Shown in pieces: positions 1 to 11,985 of a DNA stretch of 64,000 nucleotides. The notes beneath the pieces were generated by a model that saw only the letters and a list, made by a program, of their open reading frames with translations, was not told the origin of the DNA and did not search any database. Position 1 is the stretch's first letter, and the number at the start of each line of letters is the position of its first letter. Origin of the DNA: Eutreptiella sp. 'Long Island Sound 2002' (Eukaryota; Euglenozoa; Euglenophyceae; Eutreptiales; Eutreptiaceae); assembly GCA_964036045.1 (NCBI GenBank), contig OZ038383.1, positions 7,518,430-7,582,429 of the forward strand, read 5' to 3'. Made by a program: the position numbers and the translations under genes.

Positions 1-3000
1 CTTGTTAAAAAGAAAGGCACTTTGGTCCATTATGCGTAGGGCCTCTAGGAGCCCACCATCATTAGACAAAAATATACCTTCCGTGTCATGAATGGCCGTT
101 GGGCAGCATTTTGTCGGCATATTTCACTCAAATCGGCAATAGGTGGACTCTGCTTGGCCCGATACCCGATGCGATCAACATTAGCCTAGCGTGCAGTACT
201 TCGTAGGTTGTGCCTCAAAATCATTTGAACAAGCTACTATCCATAGGAACACCGTTGAGCCTTTTCATCCATTCCCCGTACGGTGCGACATTTGATGAAT
301 CATTTGCTTTGGTCCACCATGCCTTCCAATCTACAAAGGATTTGAAGCATGCGGCTTCGTAAAAAATTGAAAACACAAACGTTGAACGAATGCCTCGTTT
401 GCCATACTCTCGTATTGATAAATAGCACGATCCTAAATCGGCAAGTCTGTTAGACACGGGGGCAACTAGACATTCCACCCGTCAGGATGCTCTTCTGAGG
501 AAACACTCAAGGTTTGCTCTTGTGTGAGGCTTGCATGATGGCCATCTACCTGGGCAACATGATTGAACTCCTCCTCGTGCAAGCTCTGGCCGCCAGTCGT
601 TCGCCTACAATTAAGTTGCATTGAAGCCACATTGCAACAAAAACTTCATAATGTCAAGCCGCTGGCAAACTCCGAACAAAGGACGATCCAAAAGCACACC
701 TCTCTGGCTATGAACCTCTACACGTATCTTCAATTGGCCTCTGAGCATTAGGGTTGCTGGTAAACAAGCAGCTGATGTTCAACACCAATCACTCACATAG
801 AAAATAACTGTGAATGAAATACCACGACAAGCTACATTGGGTGTCATTTGAGGATTCTTTCCTCCACAACAAGAGCAACCAGCTCATTATCTATGAACCG
901 TGATGCAATGTCATCTCAATGAGTGTGCATCCAACCAAAGGGATGCCACCCCATAGCAATGTTTGCCATCCTCCATCTACATTTCATTTGCATCCTAAGC
1001 ACCATCAAATTGAGCTTCAAAGTCAGCCTCGCTTACCAATGAAAGCAAATGTGACAACTTAGAGACGGTAAAAGTAACCGTGTCCTAGACAATCGAGGCA
1101 GTCACTAAGGTGTTCCTCTGGTGGGTTATGCGAATTAATTTGATGTCTCTAGTGACGGGTGTTGGTGAAATTCAGGGATCACAAATACGTGCAAAGATGA
1201 TTGCTCAAGTCCTCGCTCCTTTGCTTCTAAATAGATCTTTAGTGGCGCCCCTCACCTCTAGCAATCCATGGCACAGTTGTTTGGTTGAGGGAATTTCAAT
1301 GTGTCGGTTACCTCAAGAGTCCAAACCATTTGGCGACATATAAAGCACTAGGGGGAATTGTCATGTATAAAGTTCCTCGCGAACGGCATTTGAAAGGGTT
1401 TTGGACGGGCCGTGCAAATGCAATGCGTGCCATGCCTCAAGAAAAAAAATTCAAATGAGCATTGCAACTCCACACTTGTGCACATATAGAATGTCTAGGA
1501 TAACTCCTTCTCAAGGGAAACGGAAAACATACAAAGACAACCCAAGCACTTTGTGTGTTGTGCATCTAGCTAGAATGGCGCTCCGCACGAAGGCAACATA
1601 CGCCAAGAGGTGACCTGCCCACAATGTGCAAACGGCAATCCACCACGTTTACTACCGAGCGGTGTGGCGGGACAATCACTTGGTAGTTCACCTCTGTGGG
1701 TGCTGCCTAGCCTGTACACCAAATTGGCAACCATCGCGGGATCCTTTGGACCACATATGCACTATAAAATATATCCCGCATCATCCTCCATCCCCTCTTG
1801 ATGATGATCATCTTTTTCCGCTCCCCGTAGGACCAGCACAGCCAAGGGCAGCCAAGGGCAAAGAAAAGGAGCCAAAAAATTAGGTGCAGAGTGCAGCCAT
1901 TTGGGTGCACACATGCAACCAAAAGATGTGATTTCGCAGCCATGCAACCATTTCGGTTCATGTATGCAGCTTATGTGCAGCAATGCAGAAAACATACAGC
2001 ACACCGTCGCTTGTGTGCGGCCAGTATGCAGCCACTGTGAAGCCAACCAGCCTTGCAATATCATTGCGCATGTGGCTAACACGTAAACATGGAAAGATAT
2101 TCTTTGGAGGATATCCGCCGTGCTAAGCATTCATACATTGCCCTTGTACATGCAATGGCGCATTACACGTTGGGCACTCCTCGAAGTTGGGCCACCCACA
2201 AGAGACACATTGTTTCAAGGTTGGGCTTTTTGAGGGTGTACAGACTCGTGATAATGCTCTTGGGAAGATGGTTTCCAACCACTTGAAAATCCTACATCGA
2301 GGAGTCCTTGGGGATGGACCGCATGTAGCGTGTTGCAAGAAATGCATCGGCAACTGTGTAACACAACATGAATGACCAAATCGAATCGGACGATTTTTTT
2401 TGTAATCTGCCGTTTACTCGCCATTGTAGGGCGAGTTGGTTTGCTGTGTGCACACCATGAGCCAAGTCACTATACGCTTGAGTTATGCCCAGAACTAGGT
2501 TGCCTCATTTTGAGATGGTGTTCTCCTTCTCGGCTGGGCACTTGGTCATCACGGGAACAACTCGTGCAGCTTTTCTACGCACCTTGGGGTTTTTGCACAC
2601 ATACCGTGCATCTGCACTGGTTGTGACACATGTGTTCCCCCCTCACTCAATAGTGCCCTGCTTCTTGGACACCCAGCCGATCACGTTTCAATAGAAATAA
2701 AAAAAGGTTGTTCCTCGTCGTGGGATCGAAAAAGGCCGTTTGCAACAATGACAGCATCGGGCTGTGGGGATGAACAAAAATGATTTACAATTTCTGGTTT
2801 TGTGAACTCCTAGCCACCTTGCAGTTGCTCCCATTGAGTTGACCTACTTGCCCAGTGTAACAGTAGACCGGCAGTACATAGTCATACGTGGTTCACATAA
2901 AAAAATAGCGTAATCCCGGTACTATGTAGTTTACGCGGGATGTATTTGATTGTCCCCCCCATTCTTTTCCCCTGATGGGGTGTGATGGCTTCGTCGATGG

Positions 3001-3217
3001 CAACTGCATTCCCCTGCTCCCACCACTAGACCCGACTTCGTTGCGCATTGCAATTAGGGACGTGACGTCGACCTTGCAATGGCACTGCATTTTGTAGAAA
3101 AGATTGCGGCTCCCATTCATGAGGTTGGCAGGTGACGCAATGGCACGTCACCCACGGCAGAAGCAGTAAGTAGAAACATATTCATCGTATCAATCACACA
3201 TGCCGCGTGTTAGATTA
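1..3217. other. Stretch without recognisable gene
   Basis: I see no gene I can name here. Short ORFs exist on both strands but none has a recognisable domain. The most protein-like is on the minus strand at 2123-2353, whose C-terminus has two CxxC pairs (CVSC and CPTC) followed by H and C, as in small zinc fingers; it is isolated and could be chance. Around 1885-2050 the words TGCAGCC and TGCAACC recur irregularly. The base composition is less GC-rich than the listerin exons. Confidence 0.4.
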
Positions 3218-3265
3218 CACCCCTTGGTACACGCTAGAAGACCCAATCTCGTTCTAGCCTAGAAC
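3218..3265 (+). repeat. Left terminal inverted repeat of the transposon
   Basis: Begins CACCCCTTGGTACACGC and ends CTAGCCTAGAAC. It matches the reverse complement of 8307-8355 apart from one missing base near the tip and four substitutions around 3251-3254. It is followed by a subterminal field (to about 3460) of TTCTAGCG and CGCTAGAA words. Confidence 0.85.
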
Positions 3266-3302
3266 CCGCTAGAGCGGCTAGAACGAAAAAAAGAGGGGGA
3301 TA

Positions 3303-3332
3303 CCCCCCCCCCCCCCGCGGGGGGGGGGGGGG
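3303..3332. repeat. Perfect C14-GC-G14 palindrome
   Basis: Fourteen C, then GC, then fourteen G: a perfect 30-bp palindrome about 40 bp inside the left terminal repeat. It could form a very stable hairpin, and each strand has a long G run. Exact run lengths in such tracts are often misread. Confidence 0.8.
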
Positions 3333-4729
3333 ATACTTTTTTTTCACAATTTCATTGCTTTCACCTGATTTTGGAGTCCAAAAAATTTTCGTTCTAGCGG
3401 CCTTCTAGCGAGCGCCGCTAGAACGCCGCTAGAACGGTTCGCTAGAACGCCGCTAGAACAATATATATGAATGCTCCGCCGCTCTTCAAAGAGAAGCTGC
3501 CCCGGCTACCATGGCCAGCCGTGGCCAATCACAGGGTCCCGATGCTGGACCTGACTCACGGAGCGCCGGGTTCCCCCCCTCCCAGCCCCCGGTTAGCCCG
3601 GTTAGCCCCCCACCGCACCCCATAGGTCACTTGGAAGGTCACTTGGCGGGCCGGCGCCGGGTCACTTGGTGGTGGGTTAGCCTGATTAGCCCGGTTAGCC
3701 CGATTAGCCCCCCTGCCCCCCCAGGCCCCCATTCGCGAGTCGCGACACGCAGGTTACCCCTCCTGCGTGGTGGGGGGTTGCCGGGGCTCATCCTTGCTCC
3801 CGGCACCCCCCTTCTCACCCCCCGTGTCCCCGTCCTTCTCACCCCCCTTGTCACCCCCCACCTCACCCCCCTTGTCACCCCCCTCCCCCTTGTCACCACC
3901 CTCGTCCCCCTCGTCATCCCTGTCATCCCCGTCGTCCCCGTCATCCCCCGCCCCCAAGGCCTCCCGGAGGTGGGCCTCCGCCTCCTCCCGGGTGCGGAAG
4001 AGAAGCTCCCCCGGCACCCGGAAGGTGCCCCCCTCTTTCTCCCGCTTCCTCTTCTTCCCCTTCTTCCCCTTCTTCCCCCCCTCCCCATTGGACCCTTGCG
4101 ACACCACCCACCACTCCCCCGGGTCCAACTCCTCATCCCAATCCCCCAACACCGTCACTTGGCTGACGGTCCCCCCATTGCCCCCCTCCGCCCAAGGGAC
4201 ATACCGGGTGTGCCCCACACCCGGCACATTCCCATAGGGGTCCCGGCCCCGATCTTGCAAGGGGGGGGCTTGGGGTTTTGGGGGGGGGGTGGCTTTACCC
4301 TTGCCCTTGCCCTGGGGCTTGGCCTTGGCCTTGGGCTTGCTCTGCTGGGCTTGGGGGGAGGGGCGTCTTCCTCGCTACTCTCGAAGTGGCGGGGTTTTTT
4401 CCTGGGGGCCTTGGGGGGGTTTGGGGGCCTTGGGGGGGGGGTGTCCTCCCCCCGCTGCTGGGGCTGTGCTGCTGCTGCTGCTGCTGCTGGTCTCTTCCGC
4501 CCGGTCCTGCAACCTCCCCAAACCCTTGCGCTGCAGGTCCATGCCCCCCGCACTCCTGCCCGCTTCCCACCTACCCAAACCCTCCAACACCGAGAGCGGC
4601 CAAATTGGGGTCCGTCCACATCATCCGGCCCAACTTGGTGACCCCCACGAGGCGCGTCCGGCCTCCGCCATTGCGTCACTCCACGCGCACCCCGCGGGGG
4701 TCTGCTCCACACGTCCGCACGCTGACAAC

Positions 4730-4884
4730 CTGAGGACAGAAACATAATGCAGGTGCGTTCTAGCGGCGTTCTAGGCAACTGTTCTAGCGGCGTTCTAGCG
4801 ACGTTCTAGCGGCGGCGGCACGGCGGTGGCTAGATCAACGCTAGAACGGTTCGCTAGATCAACGCTAGAACGCAATCAACATAC
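4730..4884 (-). other. Intron C, in the accessory gene (CTAGAACG arrays)
   Basis: Minus strand: donor AAG/GTATGTTG, acceptor GTCCTCAG/GTTGTC, 155 bp. It has two GCGTTGATCTAGCG-type units, then four or five CGCTAGAACG units in the opposite sense. Its overall plan matches intron B closely. Confidence 0.7.
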
Positions 4885-6233
4885 CTTGCCTTGGCGGTCC
4901 AAGGCGGGGGAGATGGCCCCCAGGGCCTTGGCGAAGGGGTCCCGGGGGTTGGGGGGGTGCGGCCGCGGGGGGCCCCCAGCGGGGGTTGCAGCGGGCTCGG
5001 GCTTGGACTTGGGCCCGGAGGCGATGCCGTGCACCACCCCGGCATACGCCCCCCGGTTCGCCGCCTCCGGGTTGAAACCCCCGAAGTCCATGAGCGCTGA
5101 CCAGGTCGGCGTCCAGGTCCAGGCCTTCCCCGCATACTCAATCCCTCCAAAGCCCAGCCCCTGCCAGCAGTTGGCGACGAATCGCCAATGGGTGCCCCCC
5201 CCCCCTTTTTCCTCTCGGGGGTGAAGAGGTTGGTTTGCGCCAACTCGAACATCTTCACCCCCATTTCGGGGGGGGGGGGGGGCGGGGGCGCACCTCCCCC
5301 CATCTCTTCCCCGGCCCCGGCAATTCAGGTTGCCACCCCCACCACCCGTTGACCACCCCTAGGCGCAAAGGCCTGTCCAGGTGGACCACCCCCCCCTCGT
5401 CCACCCATACCCACCGCCCCGCCCCCAACAGCCGCTGGTGCACCCGCTGCAACAAAAACCGGAGAGTCCAGACCGGACTCTCCGGGGCGACAAGGAGGGG
5501 GGTGTCCAGGTTTGGGGGGTGGGGGCAAGCCAGGATAGCCAGGTCCCATGGCAGGTCGTGGATGGCCCCCACACCCCTCGACCCCACAATCCCCATGATC
5601 CACTGCCCCCCCCCCCCCGCGGCGTCTCCACCACCACCTTCGCCCCCACCTCCTCCTTTACCATCCCCTCCTCCATCTCCTCCGCCTCCACCTCCACCTC
5701 CACCACCTCGTCCTCCTCCTCCTCGTTCACCTTCTTCACCGTCCTCGCCAACACCAGCTCCGTCCTCCGCACGCTGCGATCGAGCGCCTCGATCGCCTCC
5801 TCCTTCTCCGCCACCTTGGCCTTCGCCTTGCGGAGAGTGTCCTCCGCCATGCGGACCCACTCCTCATCCCCCATCGCCCGCACCTCGGCCAGCTTGGTCT
5901 CCCATTGGGAGACCTTGGCCTCCAGCTTGGCCTTGGCCCCCTTGGAGGTTGCGAGGGAAGCCGAGAGCCCTGTGAGCCCCCCCCGCATTTCCTCCACCTC
6001 CGGGTCCTCCGGGGCCACCGCCGCCGACTTCCTGGCGGCCAACGGGTGACGGGGTGGCAATGGTGGAGGTGGGGCTTGGGGTTGGGGCTGGGGCTTGGCC
6101 TTGGGCTTGGCGAGGGGGGGTGGCTTGGCCTTCGGCTTGGCCTCGGCTTGGCCTTGGCCTGCTCGGCCTGCTCGGCCTGCGCCTGCTGCTACGCCGCCAT
6201 CACCTGCGCAATCAGCGCCTGGGTCGCCGCATT

Positions 6234-6382
6234 CTATAGGAAACACAGGAGCGTTCTCGCGGCGTTCTTGGCAACCGTTCTAGCGGCGTTCTAGCGGCGT
6301 TCTAGCGACCGATCGTGCTGCCTAGATCAGCACTAGAACGATTCCCTAGATCAGCGCTAGAACGCACAACAAGACAATATAC
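6234..6382 (-). other. Intron B, in the accessory gene (CTAGAACG arrays)
   Basis: Minus strand: donor CAG/GTATATTG, acceptor CCTATAG/AATGCG, 149 bp. The interior is an array of GTTCTAGCG-CTGATCTAG words facing CGCTAGAACGC words, so the two halves can fold on each other. Confidence 0.7.
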
Positions 6383-6544
6383 CTGGCGGAGCAGCTCGTC
6401 CATCAACTCCTGCGATGCCATCTTGTTGGTCAATATTCTGGTTCAGGGAAGCCTGCATGTGGCCTTGGCCCCTCTTTATCTCCATGGCACCCCTGCCCGA
6501 GCATGGCACTTGCGACCGCGGCCCCATGCACAACCCACGACACG

Positions 6545-8300
6545 TCAAAGTATGCAAACAGCCATGTCATGCACTGTGCTTGCACATTGGCCTCCCTGTG
6601 GATGGCCGACCACTAACGACCCGACACCTCGTCCACCCCCTTCACCCGACAGCCCCCCCCCCCGGTAGCTGTGCTCGTTGTGACCATGTTTCAGAAAGCG
6701 GTTGATGCTTTCCGAAATGTCACCCGAGAACATGGCCAACCCAAATGGCTTAATGTTCCGCAACATGGTATCTACATCATGCTCAAGGCTCAGTAGATAC
6801 CATGATGCTGTTGCGACAGTACAGTGGCGCCGGAAATCACGGGCCACGGCAGCACAATTGAATAGGTTCGGGCCCTGGTATGTACAATAGAGGGCCTGCA
6901 GCAGGTCCCACATGTTCGCGATGGCCTTGTACTTGGCCGTGCTCGGCCTAATGCCGAGGCACCTAGCAATATCCGGCCATGCTTCACAAAAATTGGCCGT
7001 CTCTTCCCCGTCCGGGGAAGCTGACCCATAAACGCTCCAACCTGCACGCCTCTCCGACAGGAGAACTTGCAGGTCTTGATGGAGCGCAGGGGTGACCGAC
7101 CTAGCCTCCCGGTCGACAAACTCCCCCAAGAAGCGGCCCATGGCCATTGTCAAGTGCAAAATGCACAAGACGACCCAGGCACGTGGTAATTTCAAAATCC
7201 GCTGCGTGCTGCAGCCAGCGGCTTGCAAGGAAGGTGTCCCAAGGAGGAAGGCCGTGTAGTTGGCCTCATCACCCTCCATGGTCCGTGGGATAGCACTACC
7301 CTCCCAAGTCTTCTTTTGGGCATTCCATATCCCCTCATTGAACATGGAGCCCACTTGGGGGCATGTGGACACCCCGATCACCCTTCGTCTCCAAGGTTGA
7401 TCCCCCCCGAGGATCACCTTTGCCTCCTCCTTGGAGGCCCCCCATTGGACCAGCCCCGTGTCGATGATGTCTTGAATCACCTAAACACGAGACATGGGGG
7501 GTGGTTAATTTCGTTCTAGTCTAGTCCAATCTAGCTTCTAGCGAGCGGTGTTCGAGGCTAACTAGATCAAAACTAGAACGAGCGAAAGGCACTAGGTGAG
7601 AGGCCTACCTCCCAATTCCTCTTCTACAACGTCCCAAGGGTGTCCATGGCCTTGTCATCGCAATTGGCCATGCTCAACACCCAAAGGCCACCGGGGGAGC
7701 GGGCCAAGCGGTCGAAGTTGGCCAAGGAGATGGTGAGTTGGGTCCAATTGCCCCCGGCCAAGGGGTAGGCATCTCCCCGGACGATAAACGTCAACGGGAA
7801 GTTGCGGTTGATGAACCGCACCAAGCCCGGCCGGGAGAGGATGTATGTGACCCATGAGGCGAAGGGCCATGAGATCCCGGTGGCCTTGGGCAACAGCGTG
7901 GCAACGGGCTCATCCAATTGCACCGGGGCGACCAACTCCTTCCAACGGGCTTGGAAAGCCCGCTCGGTACAAATTGGACGGGAGTAGGGGCCACCGGGGA
8001 CGATGCGGTGATACTCCAACTTACGGAGCGTGTAGAGCTCCGAGAGGGTCCTCCCCGAGGACTTGGGGGCCCTCATGTTGAGCACTAGTCCACACATGGC
8101 GGTGGGGGGGAGAAGGGAGGCGGCGTATGCCTCAACGGCGGCCTTGCATGCCTCACCCGTGGTATGGGTAGAAGTGGCGGAGTTCACATATTTGACGGCG
8201 TTGTTGAATTGCCGCCGTGCTAGGGGGCATGATGGCGCCCACGTGGCCAAGTAATGGCCCACCCGCTCATCCTTGAGGTTTGAAGCCCCACTCAACTCCC
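6545..8300 (-). pseudogene. Transposase of the inverted-repeat transposon (DDE-like, broken)
   Basis: Two exons join in frame: 8300-7609 and 7480 to about 6545, with a GT-AG intron at 7608-7481. Exon 1 has a conserved-looking block with an aspartate (TFIVRGDAYPLAGG, then LWVLSMANCDDK). Exon 2 has a histidine-containing hydrophobic block (LCILHLTMAMG) and ends with SGDISESINRFLKHGHNEHS, the kind of acidic helix that follows the last catalytic residue in many algal transposases. This suggests a DDE nuclease but I cannot name the family. A TAG at 7624-7626 interrupts exon 1 fifteen bases before the donor; the frame otherwise continues across the intron (NWE then VIQDIID). After the C run at 6651-6663 the protein loses its sense, probably by frameshift. 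No ATG is visible at the 5' end. Confidence 0.6.
7481..7608 (-). other. Intron A of the transposase gene (self-similar to transposon ends)
   Basis: On the minus strand it starts GTAGGCC after GGGAG and ends TTTAG before GTGATTCAAG, and the reading frame is preserved across it. The 128-bp interior contains CGTTCTAGTT, CGCTAGAAGCTAG and CTAGTCTAGAACG, partly as inverted arms, like the subterminal repeats of the element. Confidence 0.7.
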
Positions 8301-8306
8301 GTGAGT

Positions 8307-8355
8307 GTTCTAGGCTAGGTCAAGATTGGGTCTTCTAGCGTGTACCAAGGGAGTG
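8307..8355 (-). repeat. Right terminal inverted repeat of the transposon
   Basis: Reading inward on the minus strand it begins CACTCCCTTGGTACACGC. The transposase frame starts immediately inside it, so there is no room for an upstream exon within the element. Confidence 0.85.
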
Positions 8356-11300
8356 CCTCAACATACTAACTCTTTACAACGTCACGTTGCTAGAGTAGCG
8401 ATGGGTCCCACCGCCACTTTTATTCCTTTGCTTTTTCAAACCGCACTAAGTTCGTGGTTATGTAGCATTTTGATCCCTCTTGGGGATCCAGACTTGGACA
8501 CCTTTTTTGCGTTGTTTGTTCTTGTGCATCTACTGTTGCAAGAAGACATTGCATTGTTTACTGTACACACACAAGAATCCACCTTCCCCTCCTCTCCAGA
8601 AGTGCACACATGCGCACTGTAGTTTTGTTTCCGGAAGAAAAATGCAATGACCCGCCTATCTACGGCTTGCGCAAGCATTCATGGCGAGCTCATGTTCACC
8701 GAAAGATCGCTGCACGGTTGCACGGCCTAGGCAAGGCACCGGGGGGGGGGGGGGGTGCTCGTATTTGACCCCCCCCTCGCCCCCCCCCCCCCCAACCCGA
8801 GGGTAGAGAAATGGTGGGTTGGGGTCATGGCACCAACGGCGCTCAATTTTTTGCAGCTTGCATGGTTGAAAGGGGTACTATGTATTTGGTCCTTGTCATG
8901 CTCCTTTTGGATGGTGTACGATGTGTTTGGTCATTGCTTTCCTCACTTTGCGCAACCAAGTCACACAGCATGGCAACGCTAGACCTTGAGAAGTTGGTGA
9001 AACGAGGAAGTTGCATGGTGTGCAAGAACCCCCCCCCCCCCTCACCTTGGGTACCCTCCCGCGGCCGTACCAACCACCCCCTCACTCTCCTGCCCCCCCC
9101 CCCCCACCCCCGAGTTTTGAAAGATAGCTAGGGGTTAGGTCACATCAAGACTCGTTGTAGCCACCCCCCCCCCCTTCACGGGGCAAGGTATGCAGTACAA
9201 TGTTGTGGAAGGCAATTGCACATGCAGTTAGAGCTTGTCACGCCCCCGTGTCAAGGGAGGTAGGTCATCCTCATCCTCATCCATCTCATCCCCTAGTCGC
9301 CATTCTCTAGCCTCCCTCTCATGCACTCCCCAACAATCATGCTCCTCACCTAGCAAGTAGCACCTCCTCTCCCGCTCATCCCCAACCTCCCCCCCCTTCC
9401 GCTCCCACGCCCCTCCCTGCTCCCCCTCCCCCTCTGGGTTGAACGGAGTCCATGCGGAACCACACCACTTCTTTTGGTATTCCAAGTGGTGTAGGATCAT
9501 TTTGGAACAAATTTTGGCCACACGCAAGTTTGGTTTGCGCTTGCTACTAGCCAAAGGCAATAAGGTGCTATCAAAGGGTGTAGGCGTGTGTCTGGGAACT
9601 TCCGCAATTAGGAAACCACAAAAAGTGGGTCCTTGTGGGTCGACGTGGTGCACTTGAACTTGGTTTTCGTGCCATGTAGCCCGAGACACGGCCAGTTCTT
9701 GGTTTCAAGGCTTCACAGTGAAAACACCACAATTTGGGCCATTTTAGACCTTTTTGTGGGCGTTACTCCGCTGTATGATGCGGTATGAGGCCAGGTATGA
9801 TGCTCTTGCACAGGGAGAAACCAAGCTGGTCATGGTGTATGTCATCTGTTTTTATTAGTCCACATATATTGAGGTACACGCCTTTGTGCAAGCTCACTTA
9901 GCCCCCCACATTGCGAAAATCCGCAGTAACAATGGCTTGGGGAATGATATTTTTTTAGTATATACTTCTCTCCATAAATCTAGCTAGCAACTATCAAATG
10001 TGCGCAATTTTGGGCCAAGAGCAATCATTTTTCACGGGAAATAGATACCACTCTCTACTACAGATGTTGGTGTGAGGCAAACCACATTTTCACCTACACG
10101 CACTAGTAGGGGGGTGAACCATATTTTTTGATGACTTAAGTAGATTTTGTAGGGTTGCAGAATGCGTCTTGACTAGTCAACGCAGAAAAGGGGGGTCAGT
10201 TAATACAATTACACTTAATACAATGGTGGAAGAAGCAAAATCAAATGTAAACGGGATTCCTATTTCTAGCACCAACATCCCTTTTTTCTGTTCTTCTATG
10301 TGAAAAGAAAGCGGTATATTTTCCACTACACTCCTTGGTATTTCCGGTATGGTTCTTTGCAAGTTTCATGGCATTCACAAGGCCACGACCACAAGAGGGT
10401 ACCGATTTCAAGCACCAAGTGCAAGTGATTCATCTTTGGCTTTGTTGGCCTCACGTATGATCTATGGGTAGGCATGCTTGTGCCCGTACAGGGGCTAGGG
10501 GCTTGGGACGGGGGCATTCAAAGAAGACCACCATGATGGTGGTTACAACAAGAGTGCAAAAACCGTTGTGGCCGAAATCTTCGGACCGTCACAACAAAGG
10601 ACGTATACTCCCAAGCTACCCTCCAACACAATTTAGCAAGTCACACAAGCGTCCCACTTTTCAGTCAGCCATGTTCAAATAAACGTGTGTAGTGTTGGCA
10701 TCCTTTCCGGGGAAGGTTGCAAAAAAACAATGAAACCTACCCGTTTCAAGCACTAGCTATGGGTGCTTCACCTTCGTCTATGTCGGCCATTCCCATATGC
10801 ACTAAGGGAGGGACACATTGCGGCTTGCATATGGGGTTGGGGGCTCAAGGAGGGGGCAATTGAAGGGGAATGCTATGATGGTGGTGCCAACAAGAATGCA
10901 AAGAACCTTTTCAACCGGAAGCTAGGAGGCATCACAGTACCACATATATGCAATGTCTTCATTGCGCAGCAAGGATGGGAGGGATACGCACCATTGGTAT
11001 GTGCAACCAATCTCGGATGAGAACCAAACCACCCCTAGATATCGTCTTTTCAACCCGTTGGCCGTTGAACTCTATTGCGACCATTTTGTGGGGTGTTGGC
11101 GTTGGTAGGCTTGTGCAAGCTTTGTGCTTTTCCTAGTGTTTTTGTTGCTTCCGCGCTTCCACATGAGAGAGGTCTAGGCCGCCCGTTCCATGGTGCAAAA
11201 TAAAAAGTAGCACCTTCCCCAGCATGGACAACTTTGTAAATGAACTCATACATTGCACGGCCGTAGCGCTATCACCTACATCGGTGATTTTCCAACTGCA

Positions 11301-11985
11301 TGAATGGATTGATGAGGAATGGGCCATCTGAAGCTTGAAGGATCGATCGAACGGGATTTCCTACTTGTGATAATTCGCGAATGCCTTCATGGTTGTTCAC
11401 AAAATCGTGACTATGACATTGAGCAAGACGGCATCGTCCATCGCAGTGGCTTTGGTGTTGACATTATCAAAGGTCCTAGCACTAAAGGAAAGAGTAGACA
11501 AGTCGCACATAGTTGAGATACCACCCGTGCCCATGAAACAGAATACAATACATGACACAATCACAAGTCTTTTTTTATTGTCAGGCGGTAGCTTATCATT
11601 GCCAGCTACAGACCAATGCCAACCCACACCAAACGCAAGCAAGGTTTGATCGTCCATTATCTTCTTTTGTGCAAAAATCAACGGCAATGCTAATTTGAAA
11701 GGCATCTACGATTCCACTAATTAAGAAGGCGAGATGTGTGCCTGGCAGGGACAAGAGCTAAGTCGCTCCCCAAAGAGGCCGCGACCTAGGCCCTCCAAGC
11801 CCCCCCCCCCCCCCAAGGGGGGGGGCGACTCCGCGGGTCCGAGGACGCCAACCCCCCCCCCCCCTCTCCCCCATGGTTCCCATAATAGCCAATGGTGCCG
11901 CCTTGAGGAGTCCATGGACGCCGAAGCCAAGTACCCACTGATAGCATTCATTGTGCACCAATTGTATGTAATCAGGAACCCCCCA
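8356..11985. other. Intergenic DNA, no gene recognised
   Basis: No ORF here shows a domain I know. Long C runs sit at about 8745-8790, 9030, 9093 and 9163. The only structure I see is a diverged ~230-bp direct repeat pair: 10405-10640 and 10741-10945. Both start TTTCAAGCAC, then share GGGGCT(A/C), a purine-rich block, ATGATGGTGGT and an ACAA(C)AAGA(G/A)TGCAAA word. A weaker third match may begin near 10240. Confidence 0.45.

Larger units (their letters stand above)
3754..6421 (-). pseudogene. Accessory protein of the transposon, coiled coil plus charged tail (broken)
   Basis: An ATG at 6421 opens a 13-residue exon (MASQELMDELLRQ) ending at 6383. Exon 2 runs 6233-4885 and exon 3 4729-3754, ending TAA. 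Exon 2 encodes a Q/A/K-rich stretch, a PKAK-rich linker, a long charged coiled coil (minus strand about 6000-5640) and a Trp-rich segment (NCWQGLGFGGIEYAGKAW near 5150). Exon 3 has a glutamine or serine run from a CAG tract near 4470, then a frame from 4260 with a GDWDEELDPGEWWVV motif, a basic KKGKKGKK block and a tail of DDGDD and GGDKGGE repeats. A TAG at 6189-6191, a shift near 6150, the C run near 5605 and a TGA near 4675 break the frame. Function unknown; two genes per element is typical of CACTA transposons. Confidence 0.5.
3218..8355 (-). mobile_element. DNA transposon with terminal inverted repeats, two minus-strand genes
   Basis: The ends are inverted copies of each other: from 3218 and from 8355 inward both read CAC, then (with one extra T on the right) CCCTTGGTACACGC, TAGAAGACCCAATCT and, after four differing bases, CTAGCCTAGAAC. 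Between them lie two multi-exon coding regions, both on the minus strand. A CAC(T) terminus and a two-gene layout recall CACTA/EnSpm elements, but the proteins are not ones I can assign to that superfamily, and the 3-bp flanks (tta and cct) do not form a target-site duplication. Both genes carry stops or frameshifts, so this copy is probably not autonomous. All CGTTCTAGCG-type words I noticed in the window fall inside these borders. Confidence 0.8.

Noticed and set aside
5255-5975. Long proline-rich plus-strand ORFs in 3.5-6.3 kb
   Set aside because: They are shadows of the minus-strand charged and coiled-coil frames of the transposon accessory gene; composition follows from the GC-rich complement.
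3215-8358. 3-bp target-site duplication flanking the transposon
   Set aside because: Flanks read tta and cct; no direct repeat of 2-9 bp is visible at either choice of border.
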